Positions 42,621-51,983 of a DNA stretch of 64,000 nt are shown in pieces (positions within the stretch are counted from its first letter, which is position 1; the number at the start of each line of letters is the position of its first letter). The stretch lies in assembly GCA_965206145.1 (NCBI GenBank), contig CBDBIK010000005.1, positions 1 through 64,000 of the forward strand, given 5' to 3'. The DNA comes from CBDBIK01 sp965206145. GTDB taxonomy: Bacteria > Pseudomonadota > Alphaproteobacteria > TMED109. The notes under the pieces are model-generated. The model was not told the DNA's origin, did no database searches, and saw nothing but the letters and a program-made list of their open reading frames with translations. The position numbers were made by a program, and so were the translations under genes.

Positions 42621-44093
42621 TCAGTGCTCTTCGGTGCCGCCACCGGCGACATTCGATGCAACCGAGGTTCCGCTGCCGCCAGCCACCCCACCACCATAGA
42701 TGGCTGCCACCAGATTGGCCTCTGCCAGCCAGAAATCACGCCGCGCGTTCGCCTCCATGAGGTTGGAATTCAGCCGCGCCCGCGTGTCCGCCAACAGTTC
42801 GAACGTGTTGGTGATCATGCCGTTGTAGGAAAGCAGCGCCTCGTCCTCGATGGTCTGGCGCAGGGGCAGAACGGCGTTTCGGTAGTGCCGGGCGATCTGA
42901 TGCGTACCGACATAAGACGCATGCGCCGCGCGCGCCTCGGACCGCACATTCACCGCCCGCTCCGCAAGTTGATGCGCCGCCAGCATATAGCTCGCTTCGG
43001 CCCGTTTCAGACGCGCCTTGCCGCTGTCGAAGACCGGAATGGCAAACTCCAGCTCGACTTGCGGCGTGGTCTCTGTCTCGATCCCGCCGCCGTCGTTTTC
43101 ACGTTCATGCTCGACCCCGAGTATCAATTCCAGATCGGTGACATAACGTGTTGCCTCGGTCATGCCGCGCGCCTTGGCCATGCTGTCCAGCTCGAGCCGC
43201 GCAAGCGTCAGGTCAACGCGCGACTTCAGCGCGTCGCGCTCGATATGCGGGCGGCCATGCACATGCCCCGGCAGGCGCGGCAGGTTGTTGGGGACAAAAT
43301 AATTCACATCCCTCCCCCACAGCCCCATCTGGCGCGTCAAAGCCTCTTTCGCCAGGGTCGCCGCCAGCTTCGCCTGCGCGCGCTGCCCGGTCAGTTCGGC
43401 ATAAAACGCATGTTCACGCGCCTGATCCGCCTTGTTGAGAAAACCGGTATCGCCCAGCCTTGCAGCCAGCTCCGATGCCGCATCGGCCGTGCTTTGGGCC
43501 TCGTGGATCAATCCGGATGCTTCAAAGGCCGCAACGGCATCCACCCACGCGCGCCGGGTGTCGACCGCAACACGCAAAGTTTCTTCGACAGCAATCAGTT
43601 GCGCCTGCCGGAACTGAACATCAGCCCGTTCGCTACGGTCTTTTTGCGTGAACGCAGCCAGCAGGTTATTGGCGATGATCCCTTCGATAGAGCGGAAGGC
43701 GCCCAATCCGTCGGCATTCAATCCCGCCACCTCGATCGCGACAATCGGATTGGGTTGCATGATGGATTGCCAGGCATCTGCCGACGAGATGCCCAGCTGC
43801 GCATAGGCGGCCTGCAAGCCTCGGTTGTTGAGCAAGGCCACCTGAACGGCAGTATCCGCATTCAGGGTCTTTCCCTGAACCATCGCATGAACGCGTTTGG
43901 CATTCGCTTCGATGGCTGCCGCGTCCATCAGCAAGACCGTGTCTTTACCCAGGACGGTACGTGCGGTTCCGGACACCGCCGTGAAACCGGCTTTCTGATC
44001 CGACAGACGTGCCACCTGCTGGGGCGACGCGCATGCCGACAACAACAGCACCGCCGAGAGGCTCAAACCTGTTTTTCTCAAATGTCCTATCAA
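42621..44093 (-). CDS. TolC-family outer-membrane channel lipoprotein
   Basis: The 490-residue protein starts with a lipoprotein signal (LSLSAVLLLSACASPQQ) and has the two-repeat OEP architecture: NNRGLQAAYAQLGISSADAW at about 90 and long coiled-coil helices, VELEFAIPVFDSGKARLKRA at about 360, and YNGMITNTFELLADTRARLN at about 430. This matches CusC-like channels. The inner-membrane and adaptor partners (CusA, CusB) are not in the window. The start overlaps the stop of the small lipoprotein gene (four bases). Confidence 0.9.
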   Translation of the reverse strand: MIGHLRKTGLSLSAVLLLSACASPQQVARLSDQKAGFTAVSGTARTVLGKDTVLLMDAAAIEANAKRVHAMVQGKTLNADTAVQVALLNNRGLQAAYAQLGISSADAWQSIMQPNPIVAIEVAGLNADGLGAFRSIEGIIANNLLAAFTQKDRSERADVQFRQAQLIAVEETLRVAVDTRRAWVDAVAAFEASGLIHEAQSTADAASELAARLGDTGFLNKADQAREHAFYAELTGQRAQAKLAATLAKEALTRQMGLWGRDVNYFVPNNLPRLPGHVHGRPHIERDALKSRVDLTLARLELDSMAKARGMTEATRYVTDLELILGVEHERENDGGGIETETTPQVELEFAIPVFDSGKARLKRAEASYMLAAHQLAERAVNVRSEARAAHASYVGTHQIARHYRNAVLPLRQTIEDEALLSYNGMITNTFELLADTRARLNSNLMEANARRDFWLAEANLVAAIYGGGVAGGSGTSVASNVAGGGTEEH

Positions 44094-44317
44094 CTGCCCC
44101 CCTGATTTGGGGATTGCTGGTCATTCAGGTCGCGCCATGAGGCGGGCCCTTTTACCGGGCGTTCGACATAACCAGACAAAAGTGCCGGTACAGTTGCAGG
44201 GGGCGGGTGCCCGTCGGTGTTGGCCGAAGCGGCCAGCGTCGCAGGTGGAATGGGTTCCGTAACTGCTCCACAGGCGGCAAGGGCCAAGGACGTGCCCAAA
44301 ACGATATAGAATTTCAT
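44090..44317 (-). CDS. Small lipoprotein of the copper operon
   Basis: The 75-residue protein has a lipobox (LALAACGAV) after a short hydrophobic signal, then a Pro/Ala-rich linker and GYVERPVKGPASWRDLNDQQ at the end. Short proteins with the VERPVKGPASW-type motif commonly precede TolC genes in Rhodobacteraceae-like copper clusters. The function is unknown. It is coupled to the next gene by overlap. Confidence 0.75.
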   Translation of the reverse strand: MKFYIVLGTSLALAACGAVTEPIPPATLAASANTDGHPPPATVPALLSGYVERPVKGPASWRDLNDQQSPNQGGS

Positions 44318-44379
44318 GATGTTTCCTGATCAATATACAAGATTTCAGGCCCTGCACGGCTAACGTGCGGCCCGTTCAC

Positions 44380-44708
44380 TTACATCCGGTCCAGCCGGAT
44401 CTCAGGTGCGCGCTGTGCCGATGAAAGAAAAACAGGTAGGGCAACTGTTCCATAGGCCTCGTTAACCACCGCTGAACAGGCGTGCATCATACAGGTATTG
44501 TGGTCATGTTCCGGCGCGGCGTCATTCGACGTTTCGTGATGATCCGAATGCCCCGCATGGTCATGCGTCGTAGGTGCCTGATCTACGTTCGCATGAACGC
44601 AGTTCTTTTGATGCATCACATCATTCGACGCCATCACAACGCCGTTCGCCCCACCGCAAAGATCAGGGCCAACAAAAACGTATGAAAGATGCCGCGCAGC
44701 TTCATCAT
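44380..44708 (-). pseudogene. Periplasmic His-rich protein, frameshifted after the signal peptide
   Basis: AAGGGGG precedes an ATG at 44708 that opens a signal-like MMKLRGIFHTFLLALIFAVG. The frame then ends at TGA after RTAL. One more G in the GGGG run at 44649-44652 would continue it into GANGVVMASNDVMHQKNCVH, DHAGHSDHHETSNDAAPEHD and CMMHACSAVV, a His- and Cys-rich region suited to metal binding. The long open frame to 44790 has a fortuitous N-terminus. It is the first gene of the copper operon. Confidence 0.65.
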
Positions 44709-44819
44709 CCCCCTTAGGTAGACCCACAGCATCAATCCCGCAACACGTTATTGTACGCGTAATCTGTTGATCACAGTGTTGTGAGGTCATCGATATGGAC
44801 GCTTATACCAGCGGACTAA

Positions 44820-45386
44820 TTAAATGACCCTTGCCCATTCTCGAGTTGTGATTGAAGTTATTCTGTCGGGATCGTTTGCAAAGAAGTTCCAAGCTTGGGT
44901 GTATTTGTCGAGGATTTCCTCATAGGTGTCGAAGACGGAGATGGCGAGTTTGTTGGCACGGATATATGCCCAAACGTTTTCCATAGGATTCAATTCTGGT
45001 GAGTATGCAGGCAGTTTTGCGAGTGTGATGTTGTTTGGCACCCGCAAACATTTTGCACCATGCCAACCAGCCCCATCAACGATGAGCAGGGCATGTGCAC
45101 CAGGCGCAACCATTTTAGCGATTTCATCCAGATGTAACCCCATAGCCTGAGCGTTGACGTAGGGCAGGATCGGGCCTGCAGCAGTTCCTCGTGCGGGGCA
45201 AGCAGCACCAAAAATATAGCTCCATTTATATCGCGTATCGCGCGGTGCTCGCGGGCGGGTTCCGCGCTTGGCCCATTTGCGGGTAATAGTTCCCTGTTGT
45301 CCAACACGGGCTTCGTCTTGAAACCAAATTTCCAGAGGCTTTTCCTTTCCTGACTTCGTAGGATTTCGTCTGTAACACATTGACAT
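44820..45386 (-). pseudogene. IS630-family transposase, N-terminally truncated
   Basis: The 188-codon frame has the second half of an IS630 transposase: FQDEARVGQQGTITRKWAKR (first D), LLIVDGAGWHGAKCL (second D) and YSPELNPMENVWAYIRAN (E). The N-terminal helix-turn-helix is absent, because its upstream part is replaced by the inner inverted repeat. The first codons (YRRNPTKSGKE) lie inside that repeat and also appear at about 39900. Confidence 0.82.
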
Positions 45387-46127
45387 TATTGGCCTGCTTT
45401 TCCACGGGGCACTACATCGCGGATTTCAGGCGATGGATTCAACGGTTGGAAAGTGTTGATCAGGCCTTTTCAGGTCTGGGCTTGCGCGTTCGTTGGGGCG
45501 CATCCTGAATGGTGCTTCGTTCCACGACAGGCCAACACAGCGCAGGATGCGTTTGGCGTCGGTCGTGACCGGGCTGGGCATGGCATATTGTTCGCTGGTG
45601 CCCTTGCGCTTCAGGATGGAAATCTGAAGTCGGTCGAGTGCCCGACGGATGCGGGCCGGGCTCATCGGATGGCCCAGCATCTGCAGGCGTTTGCGCAGGT
45701 GTTGCAGGCAACAGAAGGCCATGTAGCAGAGGGCGATATGGGCCTGTATCCGCCGCGGCTTCCAGTGATAGACGGGTCGGATTTTCAGGTCGTGCTTGTT
45801 GGTACGAAAGCAGGTTTTGATCTGCCAGAGCTGGTGATATTGGGCGATGGCCGCCTCGGGTGCGAGATCGTCCTTGCCATGGACAGTGATGGCATGCAGC
45901 CCATCCCATTGGGCCGCCGCGTCGATCTTGTCCTGATCAAGTGTGATCTCGCCCGTATCGGGAAACGAGAGGAACCGGGCATATCCCCGGTGACTGACAC
46001 TGGCAGGGCTCCGGGAGCGCCGAAGCTTCGTTTGCAGGCGCTCAAGGGCCTTCTGGCGCTTGTGGGCATCCTTGCGGGCGCGGGTGGGCGAGAAGGTGAC
46101 GATGATCCGGGCACCGTCATGCTCAAT
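45340..46127. repeat. Inner inverted repeat, right arm (about 0.79 kb)
   Basis: This block is the near-perfect reverse complement of 39137-39925. Both arms contain the IS1634 transposase C-terminus and the first codons of an IS630 transposase. They flank the 5.4-kb copper operon directly. Confidence 0.9.
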
Positions 46128-46300
46128 CACCTTGTAGCGCCCCGCCTCCGCCGCGCCGTGTCCGGCCCATGGCTTGTAACCACCCGTGTCCAGGGCCTTG
46201 CCTTTCACGCCCGCCGGGCCGACTTCAGGCGATAGCCCAGAATGAACGGCAGGCCTTTGGTGCGCAACATATCCTGATTGGTGGCGCTGAGCATCCTGAT
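45426..46300 (-). pseudogene. IS1634-family transposase, copy B
   Basis: This copy extends further upstream than copy A: LSATNQDMLRTKGLPFILGY then RLKSARRA, a stop, and KARPW-type sequence, followed by the GYKPWAGHGAAEAGRYKVIE stretch in the main frame from 46208. The C-terminal core is as in copy A. The first half of the gene is missing beyond 46300, where an IS21-end-like sequence (CGACAATCAGGATG, minus strand) is seen. Confidence 0.78.
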
Positions 46301-46407
46301 TGTCGCGCTACATTCATGCATCCTAGATGGAACGCGATTGCGCGTGATCCACCTCCTGACAGCGCCAGCGCAATGTCTTTCTCTTCCGCTATTTCAATTG
46401 ACACGCG

Positions 46408-47631
46408 CTACTCACTCCACAGGCAGGAGAGAGGCGCTGCAAACATGTTTCCTCCGAACGGAACGATCTGGTTGTGATCATAGAGCACGAGGCCTTGTAT
46501 GAACTTTTTGCCACAGGCTTCCGCCACCTTTCGCATGCCCGCAAAGTCGGCTGCCGATACGGTTGCGGATGACTTAACCTCGATGCCAACGACCTCTCCT
46601 CGGCGGTTCTCCAATACGAGATCTACCTCATTCTTGTCCTTGTCGCGGTAGTGGGCAAACGAGCAGCGTTGGTCACTCCAAGAGGCTATCTTCCTCAACT
46701 CACTGAACACAAAGGTCTCGAGGATTGGGCCGAAAGCGGTCTTGTCTTTTGCAACCGTATCCGGTGACACGTCACGCATTGCGGCTAACAGTCCGGCGTC
46801 GAGGAAATGCAGCTTGGGCGACTTGGTCAACCGCTTCAGGCGATTGGTGAACCAAGGCTGCAGGGTGTGGACCAGATAGAGGCTCTCGAAGACACCAACA
46901 TATTTCTGCGTCGTAACGTGATTGAGGTCGAGTGCGGCACCGATACCGGAGTAGTTGACCAACTGCCCTGAGTGCTCGGCGAGTACTGACAGCAACTTGG
47001 GCATAACGGCAAGCTGGTCGATTTGAGCCACGTCTCGCACGTCCCGTTGCACAAGCGCATCTAGGTATCCGTGGTACCAGTCCCGTTTGCGCGGCCATCG
47101 CTTCCGACCAAGCGCTTCGGGATAGCCGCCGGACAGAACGGTCTCGACCAATTCGCCTCCAACGAGGAAGTTTGCTGCCGTGGGTTTTTCCCCTGCGAAA
47201 GCTCGGTCTATGAAATTCGATCTCACACCGATGAGTTCAGCCTGGCTGAGAGGCAGGAGACGAATGACCTCCATTCGTCCGGCAAGCGAGTCCGCGACCT
47301 TCGGGATCGTCATGAGGTTAGCGGAACCCGTCAAAAGGAAGCGACCAGGCGTTTTGTCATCGTCGACCAGGTTCTTGATCGCGAGCAGCAGGTCGGGGAC
47401 CCGCTGGACCTCGTCGATCACGGCACGATCCAGACCGCGGACGAAACCGACTGGATCATCAACTGCTGACCTTAGGACGTTGGCATCGTCCAAAGTTAGA
47501 AAGGGCGTCTTGTCTCCCGCGACATCCATTGCGAGGGTTGTTTTGCCCGATTGGCGCGGTCCCGAGATGAGAACAACGCGTGTGTCTGACAGCGCCTCTT
47601 CGATCCTCCCCTTAGCAAATCTGGGGTACAT
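46408..47631 (-). CDS. AAA_14/DUF4143 ATPase
   Basis: The 407-residue protein has Walker A VVLISGPRQSGKTTLAM, Walker B-like AVIDEVQRVPDLLLAI, the arginine-sensor FLLTGSANLMTI and a C-terminal DUF4143 part with a PD-(D/E)xK-like element (NEVDLVLENRRGEVVGIEVK). These proteins are scattered in accessory genomes and have no agreed function. AAGG precedes the ATG. It is intact and transcribed from a visible promoter. Confidence 0.88.
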   Translation of the reverse strand: MYPRFAKGRIEEALSDTRVVLISGPRQSGKTTLAMDVAGDKTPFLTLDDANVLRSAVDDPVGFVRGLDRAVIDEVQRVPDLLLAIKNLVDDDKTPGRFLLTGSANLMTIPKVADSLAGRMEVIRLLPLSQAELIGVRSNFIDRAFAGEKPTAANFLVGGELVETVLSGGYPEALGRKRWPRKRDWYHGYLDALVQRDVRDVAQIDQLAVMPKLLSVLAEHSGQLVNYSGIGAALDLNHVTTQKYVGVFESLYLVHTLQPWFTNRLKRLTKSPKLHFLDAGLLAAMRDVSPDTVAKDKTAFGPILETFVFSELRKIASWSDQRCSFAHYRDKDKNEVDLVLENRRGEVVGIEVKSSATVSAADFAGMRKVAEACGKKFIQGLVLYDHNQIVPFGGNMFAAPLSCLWSE

Positions 47632-47649
47632 ACGCTGCCTTCTTTCTCT

Positions 47650-47707
47650 CGACCGACTGAAAGTATACGACCGACCATTTGAAAGTCAATCTCCGACCGT
47701 TTGAAAG
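47650..47707 (-). promoter_or_regulatory. Promoter with three repeats upstream of the AAA_14 gene
   Basis: On the minus strand, TTGACT (47689-47684) and TATACT (47667-47662) are separated by 16 bases, ending about 30 bases before the ATG. CTTTCAAA.GGTCGG occurs twice at a 22-base spacing with a third degenerate copy (CTTTCAGTCGGTCG), overlapping the promoter. This looks like an operator set for autoregulation. Confidence 0.6.
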
Positions 47708-47783
47708 CAGGATATCGTCTGATCGGGACTTAACCATCGGTTGTTTGGCGTGACTCGCTTTTTCTCTTTCACAATCGGCGTTC

Positions 47784-47983
47784 TGACGCGCACCCAAGAG
47801 GGAAGAGAAGCTACCCAGGCCCGAGGTGTCGCCTTCGGTCGTCCATCCAAATTGCGTGACGACCAAAAGGAAGTCGCCCGTGATCTTGTCAAAAATGGCC
47901 AATCAATCTCGGCCGTCGCTAGGACGTTCAATGTCCATCCTGCAACAATCTACCGCTGTCTCGATGAAAATCTGCCCTTATGA
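47784..47983 (+). pseudogene. Serine resolvase, C-terminal helix-turn-helix fragment
   Basis: The frame reads RTQEGREATQARGVAFGRPS, KLRDDQKEVARDLVKNGQSI and SAVARTFNVHPATIYRCLDE, the DNA-binding end of Tn3-type resolvases. The catalytic domain is missing. A piece of a resolvase catalytic domain remains at 54285-54396. Confidence 0.78.
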
Positions 47984-47984
47984 C

Positions 47985-48352
47985 GGTATATCGTTCCGCT
48001 CAGCCCTACGTCCCAACGCCAGCTCAACAAGGTCGAACTCACCAACCGTTTCACCCGCGCCGTCGCCGTCGGCAATCCCTGCGAGTTCACCCAAGCCGAA
48101 AAAGAGGAACAGGAGATCGCCGAGGCCTGCAACCGCCTCATCAAAAACAGCATCATCTGTTGGAACTACCTCTACCTTGCCCACCAACTCGAAAAGGCCC
48201 CGGATGAGGAAACCAGAGAAAACCTACGGCGCACGATCGCCGCACACACCCCAATGGCCTGGGCACACATCAACATGCTCGGCGAATACGACTTCTCTGA
48301 TGATAAACTCCGCGACGCGCTCGGAATCCTCCCCCTGAAATCAGCCGCCTGA
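47985..48352 (+). pseudogene. Tn3-family transposase TnpA, C-terminal fragment
   Basis: An open frame without a start has SQRQLNKVELTNRFTRAVAV, CNRLIKNSIICWNYLYLAHQ and HTPMAWAHINMLGEYDFSDD, ending at 48352. These are diagnostic of the TnpA C-terminus (N..I.WN..YL, H..P..W.HIN..G.Y.F). It directly follows the resolvase fragment, so a Tn3-family unit once spanned this site. Confidence 0.78.
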
Positions 48353-48563
48353 CACACCCTCCAGATCAGGGGGAGATAAGACAGGAAAAATCGTAATGAT
48401 TAGCCGCTTACAGAGATCCCTGTGGGACCAAACGTTCCTTTATGCCGACGAACCCGGTGTCCCCCCTCTGAAAAACTCTAGTTAAATACCTAACCAGGGA
48501 TTACGCTTACGGTAAACGTTTATAGGGGCGTTCGTCTTCCCCTAGCCAGGTAAGGATACCCCC

Positions 48564-49139
48564 ATGGCCACCCGTCACTCTGCTCAACCCAGACCGCCGC
48601 AACCTGCCACCTATCAGGACGTGCTCGATGCCCCGCCCCACATGGTGGCCGAGATCATCAACGGCACCCTGAACACGCAGCCAAGACCTGCCATGCCTCA
48701 TGCGCTAGCTGGATCATCTCTTGGGGGTGAGCTTAATTCCCCTTTCCAAAAAGGCAGGGGCGGCCCCGGCGGCTGGTGGATTATCTTTGAGCCAGAATTA
48801 CACTTGGGGGATGATATTCTGGTGCCTGATCTGGCTGGATGGCGCAGGGAGACCATGCCGGACTATCCCGATGCGGCCTATTGCACCATCGCCCCCGACT
48901 GGGCATGCGAAATACTCTCCCCCTCGACCCGCAAGATTGACCTGCTGGAAAAGCGCCCGATCTATGCCCGCGAAGGTGTCGGGCACCTCTGGCTGGTGGA
49001 TCCGATTGCAAAGGGACTGGAAGCCTTCGAGTTGCGGGACGGCGAATGGGTACTGATCGCGACCCTCAAGGACGATGATCCGGTCAGCGTGCGACCCTTT
49101 GACGCCATCACCTTTTCGCTGGGCGATCTCTGGCCCTGA
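48564..49139 (+). CDS. Uma2-family (DUF820) putative endonuclease, copy 2
   Basis: The 191-residue protein differs from copy 1 in one short patch only: DAAYCTIAPDWACE replaces DTAFFDLAPDWACE. All family motifs are retained (VPDLAGWRRE; CEILSPSTRKIDLLEKR; HLWLVDP). The localised patch of change in an otherwise identical gene suggests gene conversion from another paralogue. Confidence 0.85.
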   Translation: MATRHSAQPRPPQPATYQDVLDAPPHMVAEIINGTLNTQPRPAMPHALAGSSLGGELNSPFQKGRGGPGGWWIIFEPELHLGDDILVPDLAGWRRETMPDYPDAAYCTIAPDWACEILSPSTRKIDLLEKRPIYAREGVGHLWLVDPIAKGLEAFELRDGEWVLIATLKDDDPVSVRPFDAITFSLGDLWP

Positions 49140-49264
49140 ACCGCCGGGACCGCGCCGCTCGCGGCGATCTCCAAGCTGGTGCGGCCTCCGGTCCAGTTCG
49201 GACCCTTTGAGCGGCGCAACGGCTGATCGGGCGCCAGGACTGGCCAGCAAGAGGCCCGTAGAGA

Positions 49265-49437
49265 ACGCCATCGCTTAACAGGGGGCCGTCCAGAGAGCCG
49301 GAAAGGAGTTTTGGGTGGTTGTGGGTACGAGGCCGCGGCGGTCTATGGCTGGTCGCGGGCAATTCCTCTTCGAGCGCCGGCAAAGGGACCAAGCGTATTT
49401 GCGCGCCTCCGGCCAGATTGAACCGAAGAACCTCGAT
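49265..49437 (-). pseudogene. DUF4011-type helicase fragment, second copy
   Basis: On the minus strand the frame reads IRLVPLPALEEELPATSHRP, the intact version of the segment frameshifted in the first copy. It is cut at 49437 by IS21 copy B, so its N-terminus is lost. Both copies end at the same downstream point. Confidence 0.55.
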
Positions 49438-49439
49438 AA

Positions 49440-50194
49440 GTCATCCCAGGCCGATCTAACCGACCGCTTCGACGCCCTGTGCAGTCATTATGGAATGATG
49501 CCGACGCGCAACAACAAGGGCGTCGCACACGAGAACGGCTCCATCGAGAGCCCCAATGGGCATCTGAAGCGCGCCATCGAGGACGCGCTGGTCATGGGTG
49601 GGTCGCGCGACTTCGAAAGCCTGCAAGACTATCGTCGCTTCATCGACGAGATCGTGGGCCGGAGCAACGCCCGCAATGCCAAGCGGATCGACGCGGAACG
49701 TGCGAGCCTCAGACCTTTGCCGACGATGATCGCCTGGAGCTGTTCCTGGGAAGCTCTGCCCTGCCAACGCTGACACGCGGACGAGCATCGAGCACCGGTA
49801 GCCATGGCACGTGGTCAATTACCACCACGTCATCCACTCCTTGCGCAAAAAGCCCATGGCGCTGACGGGGCTGGTCTATCGGGACCGGTTGTTTCCGCGC
49901 CGGGCGTTCCGCAACATGTTCGCATTCCTGCTGGAGCAGACCAGTGAGAAGGCGGCGTGCCGCATGGCTGTCGATCTTCTGGCGCTGGCACACGAGCGGG
50001 GCTGCGAGGCTGAATTGGCAACGCAGCTTGAGGAGGACCTTCGTCAGAAGCGCCCGCCTGACATGGCGGCCCTGCGCGCACTGTTTAGCCCATCAGAAGA
50101 CGCGCTCCCCCAAGTCGAGGTGCAACTGGCCGACCTGTCATCTTACGACCAATTGGTCGGCGGTACGGCATCCGGTGAGGAGATTGCCGCATGA
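49440..50194 (+). pseudogene. istA: IS21 transposase IstA, C-terminal two thirds, frameshifted
   Basis: The DDE-core part reads LTDRFDALCSHYGMMPTRNN, KGVAHENGSIESPNGHLKRA with the catalytic E, then a frame change near 49740, and the C-terminus NYHHVIHSLRKKPMALTGLV, RDRLFPRRAFRNMFAFLLEQ and QVEVQLADLSSYDQLVG. The N-terminal DNA-binding region is missing. Confidence 0.78.
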
Positions 50195-51000
50195 CATCGC
50201 CCCAGACCGATACCGCCCGCCTCACTCTCGCTTTGAGCGAATTACGCCTGCCTGCCATCAAGGCCCCATGGCCGCGCTTTGCGGAACAAGCCGACAAGGA
50301 AGGTTGGCCCGCCGCCCGGGCTGCTCAGCACCCTGGTGGAACATGAACTGGCTGAACGAGATCGCCGTCGTATCGAGCGACATCTCGCACAGGCACGCCT
50401 GTTGCCCGGCAAAACGATCGACACCTTCGACTTCACAGCTGTCCCCATGCTGTCCAGGGCCCATGTCAGTGCGATCACCGCTGGCGACAGCTGGATCGGA
50501 AAGGGCGGCAACATCCTGCTGTTTGGGCCGCCAGGTGTGGCAAGTCGCATCTCGGCTCAGCGATCGGGCTCGCCATTGTCGAGCAAGGCTACCGCGTTCT
50601 CTTCAGCCGAACGACCGATCTGGTTCAGAAGCTACAGCAGGCGCAACGCGATCTCGTCCTCGAAAGTGCCATCGCAAAACTCGACAAATTCCACCTGCTG
50701 ATCCTCGATGACATCACCTACGTCACCAAGGATCAGGCTGAAACCAGTGTGCTCTTCGAACTCATCAGCGCGAGATATGAGCGCCGCTCAATGCTGATCA
50801 CGGCCAACCAGCCCTTCGGGGAGTGAAATGCGATCTTTCCGGACCCAGCCATGACATTGGCCGCCGTCGACAGGCTCGTGCACCACGCAACCATCTTCGA
50901 GATGAATGTCGAAAGCTACCGGCGAAGAGAAACACAAAAAGCAAAGGGGCCGGGAAGGCCTACACTAAAAGCCACGCCGGCAAACACCAAAACTGATTGA
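50191..51000 (+). pseudogene. istB: IS21 helper ATPase IstB, copy B
   Basis: Same gene and same lesions as copy A: frameshift after GNILLFGPPGV near 50535 and TGA after ANQPFGE near 50824, ending with NTKTD and stop at 51000. A further frame change near 50300 breaks the N-terminal part in this copy only. Confidence 0.8.
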
Positions 51001-51146
51001 CGCTCCGCGACAATCAAAACAACCCCCTTGATCGCGGCACAAAAGCGCGCCATCGTCCCAAACGTCGCGACCAAGGATTCTCATCATGATTGTCGCGCAC
51101 TTCTCATCATGATTGACGCGCACTTCTCATCATGATTGACGCGCAC

Positions 51147-51345
51147 TTTAGAGTTGCGGGGCAACTCGTATTGGCAAAGTCGTCACAATGTCTTTTCAAG
51201 AACGAAGCCGCCGCTTGCGTTTTTTGCGATAGGGACGCGCCCTTTCGGAGCCATCCGCGGAAAAGTTAGTACTAACTTTTGACTTAGGCACGTTATCGCG
51301 ACAATCGTCATTGTCGCTTGACGGTGGTTTTCCGAGCGGCGCGGT
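51147..51345. other. Spacer between IS21 and Uma2 copy 3
   Basis: No gene is supported here. The DNA contains the self-complementary word AAAGTTAGTACTAACTTT at 51263-51280, an 18-base perfect palindrome that could be an operator or an insertion-sequence end. Confidence 0.4.
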
Positions 51346-51921
51346 TCAGGGCCAGAGATCGCCCAGCGAAAAGGTGATGGCATCAAAGGGGCGCACACTG
51401 ACCGGATCATCATCTTTCAGGGTCGCGATCAGCACCCATTCGCCGTCCCGCAACTCGAAGGCTTCCAGTCCCTTTGCAATCGGATCCACCAGCCAGAGGT
51501 GTCCGACACCTTCGCGGGCATAGATCGGGCGCTTTTCCAGCAGGTCAATCTTGCGGGTCGAGGGGGAGAGTATTTCGCACGCCCAGTCGGGGGCGAGATC
51601 GAAGAACGCGGTATCGGGATAGTCCGGCATGGTTTCCCTGCGCCATCCCGCCAGATCGGGCACCAGAATATCATCCCCCAAGTGTAATTCTGGCTCAAAG
51701 ATAATCCACCAGCCGCCGGGGCCACCGCGCCCTCTTCCGAATGGGGATCCCAACTCAATCCCAAGAGATGACCCTGCCAGCGCATGTGGCGCTGCGGGGC
51801 GGGGTTGTGTGTTCAGTGTGCCGTTAATAATCTCGGCCACCATGTGGGGCGGGGCATCGAGCACGTCCTGATAGGTGGCGGGTTGCGGTGGTAGGGGGTG
51901 GGCAGAGTGACGGGTGGCCAT
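51346..51921 (-). CDS. Uma2-family (DUF820) putative endonuclease, copy 3
   Basis: The 191-residue protein is about 93% like copies 1 and 2. It differs mainly in the N-terminal third (HSAHPLPPQ; RPAAPHALAGSSLGIELGSP) and matches copy 1 in the DTAFFDLAPDWACE patch. AAGGA lies upstream. It stands outside the inverted structure and may be the resident copy from which the others arose. Confidence 0.85.
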   Translation of the reverse strand: MATRHSAHPLPPQPATYQDVLDAPPHMVAEIINGTLNTQPRPAAPHALAGSSLGIELGSPFGRGRGGPGGWWIIFEPELHLGDDILVPDLAGWRRETMPDYPDTAFFDLAPDWACEILSPSTRKIDLLEKRPIYAREGVGHLWLVDPIAKGLEAFELRDGEWVLIATLKDDDPVSVRPFDAITFSLGDLWP

Positions 51922-51983
51922 GGGGTGTCCTTACATAGCTAGGGGGCGGTACATCTCCCTAGCTATCTTAACTAACGAACTAG

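Larger units (their letters stand above)
48463..49437. repeat. Outer inverted repeat, right arm
   Basis: Reverse complement of 37205-38175, with the second Uma2 gene and part of the DUF4011 fragment. The right end at 49437 is the junction with IS21 copy B. Confidence 0.88.
49438..51146 (+). mobile_element. IS21-family element, copy B (left end lost)
   Basis: The element begins inside istA at the repeat junction and ends in three tandem 23-base repeats (51078-51100, 51101-51123, 51124-51146; TTCTCATCATGATTGACGCG then CAC). It keeps the istA segment deleted from copy A and lacks the part copy A retains. It carries the same istB lesions. Confidence 0.78.

Noticed and set aside
44380..44790. 136-codon frame as the true His-rich protein
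   Set aside because: The N-terminal 45 residues lack a signal and overlap a good signal peptide in another frame with its own ribosome site, so a frameshift is more likely.
45453..46235. 260-codon + frame opposite the IS1634 transposase (and a similar one at 38945-39775 on the minus strand)
   Set aside because: Both are antisense frames of the duplicated IS1634 gene. The transposase motifs lie on the other strand.
51078..51146. Three 23-base tandem repeats as iterons of a plasmid origin
   Set aside because: The same 23-base unit occurs at both ends of IS21 copy A, so it is the terminal repeat of the insertion sequence, and no rep gene is adjacent.
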